Part shown: positions 50,470-59,555 of the stretch, piece by piece
How the letters are laid out: each line of letters begins with the position of its first letter
How positions within the stretch are numbered: the first letter of the stretch is position 1
DNA from: Pseudactinotalea suaedae
Lineage (GTDB): Bacteria; Actinomycetota; Actinomycetes; Actinomycetales; Beutenbergiaceae
Assembly (NCBI RefSeq): GCF_009733815.1
Contig: NZ_WNXY01000009.1
Coordinates: 248,001 to 312,000, forward strand
Length of the DNA stretch: 64,000 nt
Direction: 5' to 3'
Position numbers and translations under genes: made by a program
The notes under the pieces: generated by a model
The model's database searches: none
The model's input: the letters and a program-made list of their open reading frames with translations, nothing else
Told to the model about the DNA's origin: nothing

Positions 50470-51605
50470 CAGCGCGCCCCCTCCGGCTCCAGGCGCACGA
50501 GGAGCCCCGCGAGCAGGTCGTCCTCGGGGTCGATCACCAGCTGCGGCGCACCGCCGGGACCGGTGGCCGTGAGCAGCTCGACGACGTTGCTCACGTTCTT
50601 CGCGTACAGCCGGGAGGCGTCGGTGGGAAGGTCACCGGCGGCGTCGCCCAGGCCGACCACCACGACCTCGCCCCCGCCCCGCACCGACGGCACCCGCACG
50701 TCCGCACCCGGCACCGAACCCTCGACGTTGCCACCGGTGCCCGCAGCCAGGTCGACGACGACCGATCCCGGGCGCATCGCCGCGACCATGTCGGTGGTGA
50801 CCAGCCGCGGCGCGGGCCGCCCCGGCACCGCGGCGGTCGTGATCAGCACGTCGGCCTCGGCGATGTGCGGCGCGATCACCTGCTGCTGGGCCTGCGCGGC
50901 GGAGGCTTCGAGCGACCGGGCGTAGCCGCCCGCAGCCTCGGCGGAACCGACGCCGGCGTCGATGAAGGTGGCGCCGACCGAACGCACCTCCTCGGCGGAG
51001 TCGGGCCGGATGTCGTTCGCCGCGACCGACGCGCCGAGACGCCGGGCGGTCGCGATCGCCTGCAGCCCGGCGACGCCGACCCCGAGCACGACGACCTTCG
51101 CGGGCGGCACCGTCCCGGCCGCGGTCATCGCCAGCGGGAAGAACCGGGGCAGCCGGATCGCGGCCTCGAGCACCGCTCGGTAGCCGGCGGCCAGCGCCTG
51201 GCTGGAGAGCACGTCCATCGTCTGCGCGCGCGAGGAGCGGGGCAGCTGCTCGAAGGCGAGCGGGACCACACCCGCGTCCGCCAGCGCGGCGCGGCGACCG
51301 CCGTCGGTCGCCCCTGCCATGCCGAGCGTGATCGTCCCCGGCCGCAGCGCCGCGACCCGCTCCGCGGGCAGCGGCACCACGTGCACGAGCAGGTCCAACT
51401 CGCGGAGCGCCGCCGCCAGCGGCGTGCCCTCGAGCACCTCGGCGCCGGCGGCTGCGTACTGCGCGTCGGCGTAGTGGGCCGACGTGCCGACGCCGGTCTG
51501 CACCACGACGCGATGGCCCAGCGCGGTGATCGCACGCGCCGCCTCGGGCGTGAGCGCCGCCCGCGTCTCCCCACCTGGTTCACGGAGGGCGACGACAGTG
51601 CTCAC
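50469..51605 (-). CDS. pntAA: NAD(P) transhydrogenase alpha subunit, NAD-binding part
   Basis: This 378-residue soluble subunit is related to alanine dehydrogenase. It has the N-terminal REPGGETRAALTPEAARAIT and the RQD-loop region PRSSRAQTMDVLSSQALAAG (near residue 123). The NAD-binding VVVLGVGVAGLQAIATARRLGA (near 170) and TTAAVPGRPAPRLVTTDMV follow. It transfers hydride from NADH to NADP bound on PntB. The GTG start has only a weak ribosome-binding site. Confidence 0.94.
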   Translation of the reverse strand: MSTVVALREPGGETRAALTPEAARAITALGHRVVVQTGVGTSAHYADAQYAAAGAEVLEGTPLAAALRELDLLVHVVPLPAERVAALRPGTITLGMAGATDGGRRAALADAGVVPLAFEQLPRSSRAQTMDVLSSQALAAGYRAVLEAAIRLPRFFPLAMTAAGTVPPAKVVVLGVGVAGLQAIATARRLGASVAANDIRPDSAEEVRSVGATFIDAGVGSAEAAGGYARSLEASAAQAQQQVIAPHIAEADVLITTAAVPGRPAPRLVTTDMVAAMRPGSVVVDLAAGTGGNVEGSVPGADVRVPSVRGGGEVVVVGLGDAAGDLPTDASRLYAKNVSNVVELLTATGPGGAPQLVIDPEDDLLAGLLVRLEPEGAR

Positions 51606-51697
51606 CGGCTCAACCTATCCAGCCGCCCCTGGTCGCCGCCGGCACACCGCGCGCCCACCCGACCGGCCGGCCCGAGCTGCGCCGCCGTGGTGATCAC

Positions 51698-52774
51698 TCA
51701 GCCCCAGGGGTTGCCGCTCACGCGGACGTCAGCGCCCGTGCGCGCCGACTCGCCGATCGCGAGCCCGATCGCGTGGTCCTGGCACCCGTCGGCGAGCGGG
51801 TACGGCGCCGAGCCGTCGCCGCAGGCCCAACGGCCGGTCTCCTCGAGGATGCTCGCGACCGCGATGTCGTCATCGGACAGCCGGGTCCCCACCCACGGGT
51901 TGCGGAAGACGACCTCGCCGTCGAAGCTCGCGTGCACGACGTCGTTGCCCTCCAGGTTGAGATCGATCCCGGTGCGGCGGTACACGATCGGGGAGGTGAC
52001 CGGGCCGTCGGCCGTGAGCCGGCGGACCGTCTCGTCGGCGATCTCCCCGAGCGAGCCGCGCACGAGGATCCGGCGTGAGAGCACCGGGTTCCACCACTGG
52101 TTGTCCACGAAGTCGTACAGGCCCATCCGGCCGTCGCCGAAGTCGATCGTCGCGATCGTGGTGCCGCGGGGGGTCGGCTCGGGGTTCTCGACCCAGCCGG
52201 CGGGCGTCAGCGGATCGACCATCGGTGCCTCGAAGCGGCGCGCGCTCACCACCGCCTCGGCCCCGGCGTCGGCGCCGAGGAAGGCGCGCACCATCGAGAC
52301 CGCGTGATAGAGGTGCGTGGAGGCGACCTGCACCGCGTGCGGGGTACCGATCACGCCGCGGCGGACCACCTCGAGCCGGGCCGCGTGGCCGGGCATCAGC
52401 ATGTACTGCTCGGCGACCTGCACCAGGCCCGAGGAGCCGACGTCGTGCCACAGTGAGCGCAGCCCCTCCAGGTTCGGCGCGGGCGGGGTCTCGACCAGCA
52501 CCTTCACCCCGGCGGCGACGAGCTCGCGGGTGACCGCGGGCATCGCCTCCCACGTGACGGCCGCGGCGACGAACTCCGGCTGCAGCGCGAGGAGCTCCTC
52601 GACGGACTCGACCGTGGGCACACCCCAGGTCCTGCCGAGCTGCTCGCGGGCCTCCGCCCTGCGCGCCAGCACCCCGACCACCTCCAGCCGGTCCGGCGCA
52701 GCAGCGGCCATCCGCAGGAAGAACTCGGAGCGCCAACCGCTCCCGATCACGCCGAACCGCACCGGATTCCTCAC
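51698..52774 (-). CDS. Gfo/Idh/MocA-like protein lacking the EKP lysine
   Basis: This 358-residue protein has the Rossmann start RFGVIGSGWRSEFFLRMAAA of sugar oxidoreductases. The catalytic EKP motif is replaced by ETP (VLVETPPAPNLEGL, near residue 96), so the usual lysine is missing. The later active-site motif is also altered (STHLYHAVSMVRAFLG). It may be a diverged enzyme, a non-redox relative or a reductase with another proton donor. It is the last gene of the sulfatase, binding protein, LacI, Gfo operon, and GAGAGGA precedes the GTG. Confidence 0.85.
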   Translation of the reverse strand: MRNPVRFGVIGSGWRSEFFLRMAAAAPDRLEVVGVLARRAEAREQLGRTWGVPTVESVEELLALQPEFVAAAVTWEAMPAVTRELVAAGVKVLVETPPAPNLEGLRSLWHDVGSSGLVQVAEQYMLMPGHAARLEVVRRGVIGTPHAVQVASTHLYHAVSMVRAFLGADAGAEAVVSARRFEAPMVDPLTPAGWVENPEPTPRGTTIATIDFGDGRMGLYDFVDNQWWNPVLSRRILVRGSLGEIADETVRRLTADGPVTSPIVYRRTGIDLNLEGNDVVHASFDGEVVFRNPWVGTRLSDDDIAVASILEETGRWACGDGSAPYPLADGCQDHAIGLAIGESARTGADVRVSGNPWG

Positions 52775-52804
52775 ACGCGTTCCTCTCGTCGAGCCGTTCT
52801 CGGG

Positions 52805-53809
52805 TCAGCCGGTGCTCTCGCGCACGACCAGCTGGAAGCCTGCCTGGATCTCGCGCGGCGGTCCCACCGTCGTGGTCTGCTGCCGTTCGAGGCTCTCGAC
52901 GGCGGCCCGTGCGATCTCGTCGCGCGCGGACGCGATCGTGGTGAGGGTCGGGGTCGAGACCCGCCCGTAGGGGATGTCGTCGAACCCGACGACCGCGATG
53001 TCCTCGGGCACCCGGATGCCGCGCGTGGTCAGCTCACGGATCGCGCCGAGCGCCAGCCAGTCCGTGGCGCAGAACAGGCCGTCGGGCAGCTGCCCGGCAC
53101 CGGCGTCGTCGAGCAGCGCGGCCATGGCAGCGGCGCCCTGCTCGCCGGTGTTGGACCTGACCGGTCGGACCCAGCCGGGTGAGACCGACAGCCCATGGGC
53201 ACGGACGCCGTCGAGGAACCCGTCGCCGCGATCGGTCGAGGGCCCCTCCTGCGAGGCCCCGATCATGGCCAGCCGCGTGCGGCCGGTCTCGGCGAGATGG
53301 TCGACGGCGACCCTGCTCGCCGCCGTGTTGTCGATGCCCACGTGGTCGGCGATCCCGCGGTGCGGTCCTTCGCCGATCAGCACGAGCGGCGTGGTGTCGG
53401 AGCGGTCGCGGATCTCGTCGGCGCTGACGTGCAGGGGGTCGAAGATCACGCCGTCGAGCCGTTGCGGGAAGGCCCCGGACAGGATGCGCCGCTCGGCCGC
53501 CACGTCGCCGCGGGTCTGCACGATCAGCACGAACCAGCCGCGCGAGTCCGCGACGTCGAGCACGTGCATCGCCAGCGAGGCGAAGTAGGGCATGTCGAGC
53601 TGCGGCACGACGAGCGCGATCGTGCCCGCGCGCCCCAGCGCGAGGTTCCGCGCGGACAGGTTCGGGTGGTAGTCGAGCTCGTCGATCGCCGCCTGCACCC
53701 GCTCGCGCGTGGAGGCGCGGACGTTCGGCCGCTGGTGCATGACGTTGGTGACGGTCTTGATCGACACCCCGGCGCGCTCGGCGACCTCGCGGAGCGTGGC
53801 CCTCACCAT
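52805..53809 (-). CDS. LacI family regulator of the sulfatase operon
   Basis: This 334-residue repressor has the helix-turn-helix TLREVAERAGVSIKTVTNVM (residues 5-24), the hinge NLSARNLALGRAGTIALVVP and a sugar sensor with VGFDDIPYGRVSTPTLTTIA near the end. Co-transcription with the genes it probably controls makes it an autoregulator. The likely operator is ATTCTAGCGTTAGAAT, 18 bases upstream of the first gene. Confidence 0.92.
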   Translation of the reverse strand: MVRATLREVAERAGVSIKTVTNVMHQRPNVRASTRERVQAAIDELDYHPNLSARNLALGRAGTIALVVPQLDMPYFASLAMHVLDVADSRGWFVLIVQTRGDVAAERRILSGAFPQRLDGVIFDPLHVSADEIRDRSDTTPLVLIGEGPHRGIADHVGIDNTAASRVAVDHLAETGRTRLAMIGASQEGPSTDRGDGFLDGVRAHGLSVSPGWVRPVRSNTGEQGAAAMAALLDDAGAGQLPDGLFCATDWLALGAIRELTTRGIRVPEDIAVVGFDDIPYGRVSTPTLTTIASARDEIARAAVESLERQQTTTVGPPREIQAGFQLVVRESTG

Positions 53810-53873
53810 GAGGGCGGCGAAGCGACGTCGGCCGGCACAGGTGAACCGTACCGACCGACGCCGGCTGGCGCGC

Positions 53874-55199
53874 TCAGCCCAGCGCCGCCTGCGCCTCGCT
53901 CATGAACGTCGCGGCCGCCGTGGCCGGGTCGGCCTGGCCGAACGCGACCGACTCGTTCGCGCGTGCGAACGAGCTGCCGATCTCCCCGTAACCGACCGGC
54001 CATGCGGGCGGCGGCGGGCCGACCAGCTCGGTCAGGTTCTCGACGTAGGCGATGGCACGACCGGGCGCCGACTCCGGGTCCGCACCGAGGGCCTCGCGCG
54101 CCGTCGGCGACGGCGGCACGCCCAGGGTCAGCCCGATCGCCTCGATGGCGCGGGGATCGTTGAGCAGGAAGTCGATGACCGAGGCCGCCTCCTCCGGCGC
54201 GGCCGTGGTGGCCGACACGCACCAGAAGTCGAGCGCCTTGATGAACAGGCCGGACAGGTCGCCGGCCGTCTTGGACGGCACGCTCACGACCTGCAGCTGC
54301 GAGGTCACGAGCGGCTGGTAGAACGTCACCTGCTGCACCCAGCCCCACTGCAACGGGCTCTGGCCCTTGCTGATGAGGGCGTTCTCGAACCCCTGCGTCT
54401 CCGCCGAGACGTCCCCGGGCGGCACCACGCCGGCGCCGCGGAGCCGGTCCCAGTAGGCGAGCCACGCCTCGACGACGTCGACCTCGAACGCGATCTCGCC
54501 CTCGGGCGTGAACAGGTCGCCGGTCTCCTGCCGCGCGTACACCTCGAAGGCCTGGAACGTGCCGCCGTTGTCGTTGCAGCCGTAGCTGCCGTCGGGCGAG
54601 GCGGCGGCGAAGGCGGTCGCGAGCTCCTCGAACTCCTCCCAGGTCCAGCCGTTCTCCGGCACGGCGAGCCCGGCGCCCTCGAGCAGGTCGGGATCGGCGA
54701 AGACCGCGTACACGATCGAGCTCTGGCCGACGCCGTAGGTGCCGCCGGCCACGTCGCCGCTGGCGGCGACGTCGGTGTCGAGGGCGGAGGCGTCGATCGA
54801 GCCGTCGGCGAGCAGGTCGCTCAGGTCGAGCAGCGCACCCCGGCTGGCGTAGTCGTCGAAGTACGTCATCGACATCCGGAACACGTCGGGAGAGTCGCCG
54901 CCCGCCGTCTGGGTGGCGAACCGGTCCCAGTAGTCGTCGAACGGCGCGAACTCGGTCGCCACCGAGACGTCGGCGTGGTCCACGCCGAACGCCTCGAGCG
55001 CGAGCGCCATGCCGTCGTGGACGGGCTGCCCGCCGTACCAGGCCACGCGCATGCCGGTGGAGCCGGTGCCCGAGCCCTCGTCGCCGCCGCTGGTGCCGCC
55101 GTCGCCGCCGGTGCCGCCACGGCTGCAGGCGCTCATCGCGCCCGCGGTGAGCAGGCCGATGCCCGCGGTGAGGAACGTGCGTCGTTGCAGGTCGTTCAT
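53874..55199 (-). CDS. Orphan family 1 sugar-binding lipoprotein
   Basis: This 441-residue solute-binding protein has a signal NDLQRRTFLTAGIGLLTAGA and a lipobox MSAC (cysteine near 25), followed by a Gly/Ser/Thr linker. SBP_bac_1 features include RFATQTAGGDSPDVFRMSMT near residue 100 and EEFEELATAFAAASPDGS near 185. Its ATG overlaps the sulfatase stop. Unusually, no permease or ATPase gene lies nearby, so it must work with a transporter encoded elsewhere or serve as a sensor or sequestering protein. Confidence 0.9.
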   Translation of the reverse strand: MNDLQRRTFLTAGIGLLTAGAMSACSRGGTGGDGGTSGGDEGSGTGSTGMRVAWYGGQPVHDGMALALEAFGVDHADVSVATEFAPFDDYWDRFATQTAGGDSPDVFRMSMTYFDDYASRGALLDLSDLLADGSIDASALDTDVAASGDVAGGTYGVGQSSIVYAVFADPDLLEGAGLAVPENGWTWEEFEELATAFAAASPDGSYGCNDNGGTFQAFEVYARQETGDLFTPEGEIAFEVDVVEAWLAYWDRLRGAGVVPPGDVSAETQGFENALISKGQSPLQWGWVQQVTFYQPLVTSQLQVVSVPSKTAGDLSGLFIKALDFWCVSATTAAPEEAASVIDFLLNDPRAIEAIGLTLGVPPSPTAREALGADPESAPGRAIAYVENLTELVGPPPPAWPVGYGEIGSSFARANESVAFGQADPATAAATFMSEAQAALG

Positions 55200-56707
55200 G
55201 AGGTTTCCTTCGTGGAGGGGCGGGCAGCTGGCGCCCAGCGCCAGTTGTGGGGTGCGGTCTTGGGCACGTAGACGCCGCGGGGCAGGTCGTCGGCGACGCG
55301 GATCATCCAGCGGCTGAGCAGCAGGGTCAGCTCGGCGCGCACGCCGGCCAGCTCAGGCTGCTCGGCGAGGTTGTCGAGCTCGACGGGGTCGGTGCTGAGG
55401 TCGTACAGCTCGACGTGGCCGTCGACGTCGAGGGTCATCTTGTAGCGGCCGGCACGCACCATCCGGGTGCCACCGCTCATGGTCACGGTGTTGAGCTCGT
55501 CGATGCTGGCGCCGTCGTAGGAGAAGTGCAGCTCGGGGTGCTCGTCGTCGCGGTAGGGCACGCCGCCGTAGCCGAGCTCGGCGTAGATCGAGTCGAACTC
55601 GCCTGCGGGCGCGGCCTCGCCCTGCAGCAGCGGCACGAGGCTGCGGCCCTGAACGCCGTCGGGGATGGGCGCGCCGACCAGCTCGCACACGGTGGGGAGG
55701 ACGTCGACGAGCGAGACCGGTTCGTCGAGCACCTGCCCCGGCTGCACACCGGGCCCGGTGATCTGGAACGGGACCCGCATCAGCACCTCGGGCATGCCGG
55801 CGCCCTTGCGCTGCATGCCGTACTCACCCACGAAGTCGCCGTGGTCGGCGACGAACAGGATCACGGTGTTCTCGGCGCGGTCACCGAGGTGGGCCAGCAG
55901 CCGGGCGACCTGGTCGTCGATGAGCCGGAGCATCCCGTAGTAGCTGGCGCGGTAGCGACGCCACTGCTCGTCGAAGCCGGGGCGTTTGGTCTCGAAGAGA
56001 TCGCCCAGCCACCGGAACATCGGGCCCTTGGCGTCGCGCGCCTCGGGACCGGCCACCCGGTCGGGCACCTCGTTCTCGTCGAACATCTCGTAGTACGGCG
56101 ACGGGACCTGGTAAGGGTTGTGCGGCTCCGGGAAGGAGACCCAGCAGAAGAACGGCCTGTCGCCGTCCGCCTCGGTCAGCTCGTCGATCACCTCGATCGC
56201 GCCGGAGGTGATCCGGTACGGGAGCTGCTGCTCGAGCGGGAACGGGGTGGGCTCGGCGCCGACACCGTGATCGAGCTCGGCGAGCCAGGCGTCGAACGCC
56301 TCGTCCTGCTCCGAGCCGGTCGGTCCGCCCTCGTGCCAGTACGGGCCGCGGGCGGCGTCGAAGTCCTCGAGCGGGCGGTGGATGTGCGGCTTGCCCGCGA
56401 ACCCGAGGCCGTAGCCCTGCTCGCGGAGCACGTCGAGCAGGTCGCGGTCGAAGTAGGCGTGGGGCCCCGTGCTGTTCTGGCGGACGCGGTGCGCCGAGGG
56501 GAACCGGCCGGTCAGCATGCTCACACGGGCGGGGACGCACAGCGGCGACGGCGTGTAGCCGGCGCTGAAGATCGTGCCGGCCCGGCCGAGCGCGTCCATG
56601 CCGGGCATGGTGTCGAGGCCGAACCCGGTGGCACGGGTCAGGTCGGCGCGCTGCTGGTCGGTCATGACGATGAGCACGTTGGGCTTGGACTTCGACGGCG
56701 AAGGCAC
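55196..56707 (-). CDS. Sulfatase (formylglycine-dependent)
   Basis: This 503-residue sulfatase has the CxPxR motif (SPLCVPARVSMLTGR) with Cys57, which becomes formylglycine. The metal-binding acidic residues are in VLIVMTDQQRADL (Asp17) and FVADHGDFVGEYG (near residue 288). GKPHIHR (near 105) supplies conserved lysine and histidines. No signal peptide is visible, so it probably acts in the cytosol on imported sulfated sugars. The start is a GTG with an unusually close GAGG. It heads the operon with a binding protein, LacI and a Gfo-like protein. Confidence 0.92.
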   Translation of the reverse strand: MPSPSKSKPNVLIVMTDQQRADLTRATGFGLDTMPGMDALGRAGTIFSAGYTPSPLCVPARVSMLTGRFPSAHRVRQNSTGPHAYFDRDLLDVLREQGYGLGFAGKPHIHRPLEDFDAARGPYWHEGGPTGSEQDEAFDAWLAELDHGVGAEPTPFPLEQQLPYRITSGAIEVIDELTEADGDRPFFCWVSFPEPHNPYQVPSPYYEMFDENEVPDRVAGPEARDAKGPMFRWLGDLFETKRPGFDEQWRRYRASYYGMLRLIDDQVARLLAHLGDRAENTVILFVADHGDFVGEYGMQRKGAGMPEVLMRVPFQITGPGVQPGQVLDEPVSLVDVLPTVCELVGAPIPDGVQGRSLVPLLQGEAAPAGEFDSIYAELGYGGVPYRDDEHPELHFSYDGASIDELNTVTMSGGTRMVRAGRYKMTLDVDGHVELYDLSTDPVELDNLAEQPELAGVRAELTLLLSRWMIRVADDLPRGVYVPKTAPHNWRWAPAARPSTKETS

Positions 56708-56725
56708 CGCCTCAGTGTGCCAGAA

Positions 56726-56741
56726 ATTCTAGCGTTAGAAT
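56726..56741. promoter_or_regulatory. LacI-type operator of the sulfatase operon
   Basis: ATTCTA-GCGT-TAGAAT, 16 bp with perfect 6-bp arms and a central CG, lies 18 bases upstream of the sulfatase start. TAGAAT on the minus strand could also be the -10 hexamer, so binding would block transcription. It is the only AT-rich stretch in the region. Confidence 0.75.
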
Positions 56742-56846
56742 AGTGCCGTGGATCACTCCAGGTGACGCGCAGGTGAACAGCAGGTGACCAAGCGGGGCCG
56801 CGATCCGTAGACTCGCAGGCCCATCACCGGCCCAGCGAGGAGCGCC

Positions 56847-56993
56847 ATGCGTCGGCACATCCGCGGCCTGCTCAGGCTGGTGGCGGCGACCACGCTGGCG
56901 GTCGCCGGGCTCGCGGTCGCCTTCGTGGTCGCCCCCGCTCAGGGCGCGCCGGAGCAGGCGCCGGCCGAGGTGGTTCAGGTCCGCACGCCCTGA
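56847..56993 (+). CDS. Small secreted or membrane-anchored peptide, 48 residues
   Basis: An ATG with GAGGAG six bases upstream opens a 48-residue frame. It has a basic start (MRRHIRGLLRLV), a hydrophobic segment (LAVAGLAVAFVVAPAQGAP) with a possible AQG-A signal-peptidase site near residue 33, and an acidic tail ending VVQVRTP. Good ribosome-binding site and codon bias support expression. No family is recognised. The sulfatase operon diverges on its left; 135 bases separate it from the esterase gene. Confidence 0.6.
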   Translation: MRRHIRGLLRLVAATTLAVAGLAVAFVVAPAQGAPEQAPAEVVQVRTP

Positions 56994-57092
56994 GCGGCGC
57001 CGACTGCAGCACGCGCACCCCGTCCCAGCTCGCTGCTCGATCCCGACACCGCGCTCAGCGGCCCGGGAGTAGACTCGCTCGCATCGTGAGGT

Positions 57093-57106
57093 TGGAAACG
57101 TTTCCA
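57093..57106. promoter_or_regulatory. LacI-type operator of the esterase gene
   Basis: TGGAAACGTTTCCA is a perfect 14-bp palindrome with the central CG of LacI-family sites, 22 bases before the esterase ATG. A TAGACT hexamer about 20 bases upstream may be the -10. No nearby LacI gene has an obviously matching own site. Confidence 0.75.
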
Positions 57107-57128
57107 CCTTCGTTCGACGAGGAGCGAC

Positions 57129-59555
57129 ATGTCCCGGTACACACGCGTCTGGCTCAGCGCAGCCGCCGCCGTCATCATCGGCACGGTGGGCATGGCGCTC
57201 GCGCCGGCCACCCCCGCGCACGCAGCGACCGGAACGGTCTCCATCGAGGAGATGACGTCGGACGCCGTCGGGACGATCGACTACGCGATCTACCTGCCGC
57301 CCGGGTACGAGGACTCCGACGAGGCCTACCCCACGCTCTACCTCCTGCACGGGCGCGGCGACACGATGGCGGCGTGGCAGCACGTCAGCACCACGCTCGA
57401 CACCCTCATCACCGACGGCGACGTCCCACCGATGATCGTCGTGATGCCGGACGCTCCCTGGAACGAGCGCGGCAGCTGGTACACCGACTCGGCCTACACC
57501 GGTGCCGCGGCGAGCGGACCCGGCGAACAGGTCGAGACCGCCATCACGCAGGACCTGGTCGCGCACGTCGACACCGCGTACCGCACGGTCCCCGAGCGCG
57601 AGGCGCGCGCTGTGGGCGGCTACTCGATGGGTGGCGCGGGCGCCGTCCGGATGGCACTCGCCCACCAGGACCTGTTCTCCGCCGGCCTGATCCTGAGCCC
57701 CGCGGTCTACGTGCCGCAGCCGCCGTCGGACTCCTCGGCACGTGACTACGGCGGCTACGGCGCCGGTGACGCGCTCTTCGACGAGGCCCGGTACACCGAG
57801 CTCTCGTACCCGACCGCGCTGGCCGAGCTCGATCCCGCGCTCCCGGTCCACCTGTTCATCGCCGTCGGCGACGACGAGTGGCCCAACCCCGACCCCGCCG
57901 ACGCGATGCACGATCTCGACGTCGAGGCGCACCTGCTCTACATGCAGGCCCGCCGGGTCGCGGGCGTCACGGCCGAGCTGCGCGTCCTCGACGGCGGCCA
58001 CGACTGGGACGTCTGGGACGCCGGCTTCGCGGAGGGCGTCGTCGACATCGGCGCTCGGCTGCGCACCTCGCCGCTGCCCGACTGGGAGGGTGAGCTGCTC
58101 GGCACCGCCGGCGACGACCGCGCCGGTGGTGTGCTCCCGATGCCCGACGGCGGCAGCGTCCTGGCCCTCAACGTCGCCGAGCCGTTCGGCGACGTCCCGC
58201 ACGCGGGCGGGCTCGACGTGGTGGTCCAGCGCCGGGACGCCTCCGGCACCGTGCTGTGGTCCACTTCGCTCGCGACGCCGGCGAACGATCGCGCCTACGG
58301 CGTGGTCGCCGGCGCCGACGGCGGCGTGCTGGTCGCGGGGTACACCCGCGGCGACCTCGACGGCGCGCACCCCAGCGGCGCCTCCGACGACGCGTTCGTC
58401 GCGGCGATCGCCGCCGATGGCTCCGTGAGCTGGACGACACAGCTCGGTGACGCGTCGGCAGCCGACCGCTTCTACGCCGTCACCGCCGACGGCGCGGGCG
58501 GGGCATGGGCGGCGGGGTACACCAGCGGATCGGTGGCCACGCCGAGCGCGGGCGACAAGGACGCCCTGCTGGTGCAGGTGGCCGCCGACGGGACCGTCAC
58601 GACGTCGGTGCAGCTCGGCGGGCCCGGGGAGGACAAGGGTCAGGCGGTCTCGCTGGCACCCGACGGTGGTGCCTATCTGGGCGGTGTCGCCGGAGCCGCC
58701 CTGCCAGGCGCGGCCGGCGCCGGCGGCCTGGACGGCTACGTCGCGCGGTACGCCGCCGACGGGTCGCAGGTCTGGCTGCAGCAGGTCGGTACCCCCGAGA
58801 CCGATCAGTTCTGGGGCCTGGTGACCCGCGCGGACGACTCGGTGGTGGCGATCGGGCACACGCGGGGCGCGCTCGGCGCCGCAGCGCTCGGCGACCACGA
58901 CGTGCTGGTGCAGGCGTTCTCCGCCGAGGGCTCGACGCTGTGGACCACCCAGACCGGGACGTCCACCGACGACCGCGGTATCGCCGGGGTGCTCGGTGCC
59001 GACGGGTCGGTCATGGTGGTCGGGACGACCTACGGCGCCCTCGGTGACCCGGTGGGCGGTGTGGACGTGTTCGCGCTGGCGGTCGGCCCGGACGGCGCCG
59101 TCGGTGCCGCCACCCAGCTCGGCTCGCTCGAGCGTGACGGCGCCGACGAGTGGGACGACCCGAACCTGTTCGCCGCGCCGGGTTCGGTGTGGATCACCGG
59201 GCTGACCTACGGCGCACCGACCGGCACCACGAACGCGGGCAGCGGCGACGTGTTCGTCAGCGTGCTGCCGTTCGAGGTCGCAGCACCGGGCGACGGCGAG
59301 CCCACCGATCCCGGGACGGGCGCGCCGGGCGACCCGGGCACCGACGCCCCGGGTGCCGGGGTCCCGCCCGCCGGCTCCGGCTCCGACGGCGGTCCGGTCA
59401 CCGGTGGGGCCGGCGGGGGTGGGGCGCTGCCCGCCCTCGGTGCCGCGCTCCCGATCACCGCGCTGCTGGTGGCCTTCGGGCTCGTCGTGGTGGGAATGCT
59501 GATGCGGGCCGGGAGGCTGCATGGGCAAGATCCTGCCCATGCCGAGCACCGATGA
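57129..59555 (+). CDS. Surface-anchored esterase with beta-propeller repeats
   Basis: This 808-residue secreted protein starts with a signal peptide (cleavage near AHA-A, residue 34). An esterase-D-like alpha/beta hydrolase domain follows (residues 40-315) with LYLLHGRGDTMAAW, nucleophile elbow GYSMGGAGA (serine near 166) and catalytic-type histidine in GGHDWDVWD (near 290). Next come about six repeats of 55-60 residues of SBBP type, each with a VVAGADGGVLVAGYTRGDLD-like core, forming a propeller (about 320-715). A Pro/Gly/Asp linker, LPALG and a C-terminal helix with basic end suggest membrane or degenerate sortase anchoring. Confidence 0.88.
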   Translation: MSRYTRVWLSAAAAVIIGTVGMALAPATPAHAATGTVSIEEMTSDAVGTIDYAIYLPPGYEDSDEAYPTLYLLHGRGDTMAAWQHVSTTLDTLITDGDVPPMIVVMPDAPWNERGSWYTDSAYTGAAASGPGEQVETAITQDLVAHVDTAYRTVPEREARAVGGYSMGGAGAVRMALAHQDLFSAGLILSPAVYVPQPPSDSSARDYGGYGAGDALFDEARYTELSYPTALAELDPALPVHLFIAVGDDEWPNPDPADAMHDLDVEAHLLYMQARRVAGVTAELRVLDGGHDWDVWDAGFAEGVVDIGARLRTSPLPDWEGELLGTAGDDRAGGVLPMPDGGSVLALNVAEPFGDVPHAGGLDVVVQRRDASGTVLWSTSLATPANDRAYGVVAGADGGVLVAGYTRGDLDGAHPSGASDDAFVAAIAADGSVSWTTQLGDASAADRFYAVTADGAGGAWAAGYTSGSVATPSAGDKDALLVQVAADGTVTTSVQLGGPGEDKGQAVSLAPDGGAYLGGVAGAALPGAAGAGGLDGYVARYAADGSQVWLQQVGTPETDQFWGLVTRADDSVVAIGHTRGALGAAALGDHDVLVQAFSAEGSTLWTTQTGTSTDDRGIAGVLGADGSVMVVGTTYGALGDPVGGVDVFALAVGPDGAVGAATQLGSLERDGADEWDDPNLFAAPGSVWITGLTYGAPTGTTNAGSGDVFVSVLPFEVAAPGDGEPTDPGTGAPGDPGTDAPGAGVPPAGSGSDGGPVTGGAGGGGALPALGAALPITALLVAFGLVVVGMLMRAGRLHGQDPAHAEHR

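Noticed and set aside
59430-59520. Canonical LPxTG sortase signal in the esterase
   Set aside because: The motif reads LPALG rather than LPxTG, so membrane anchoring by the C-terminal helix is the safer reading.
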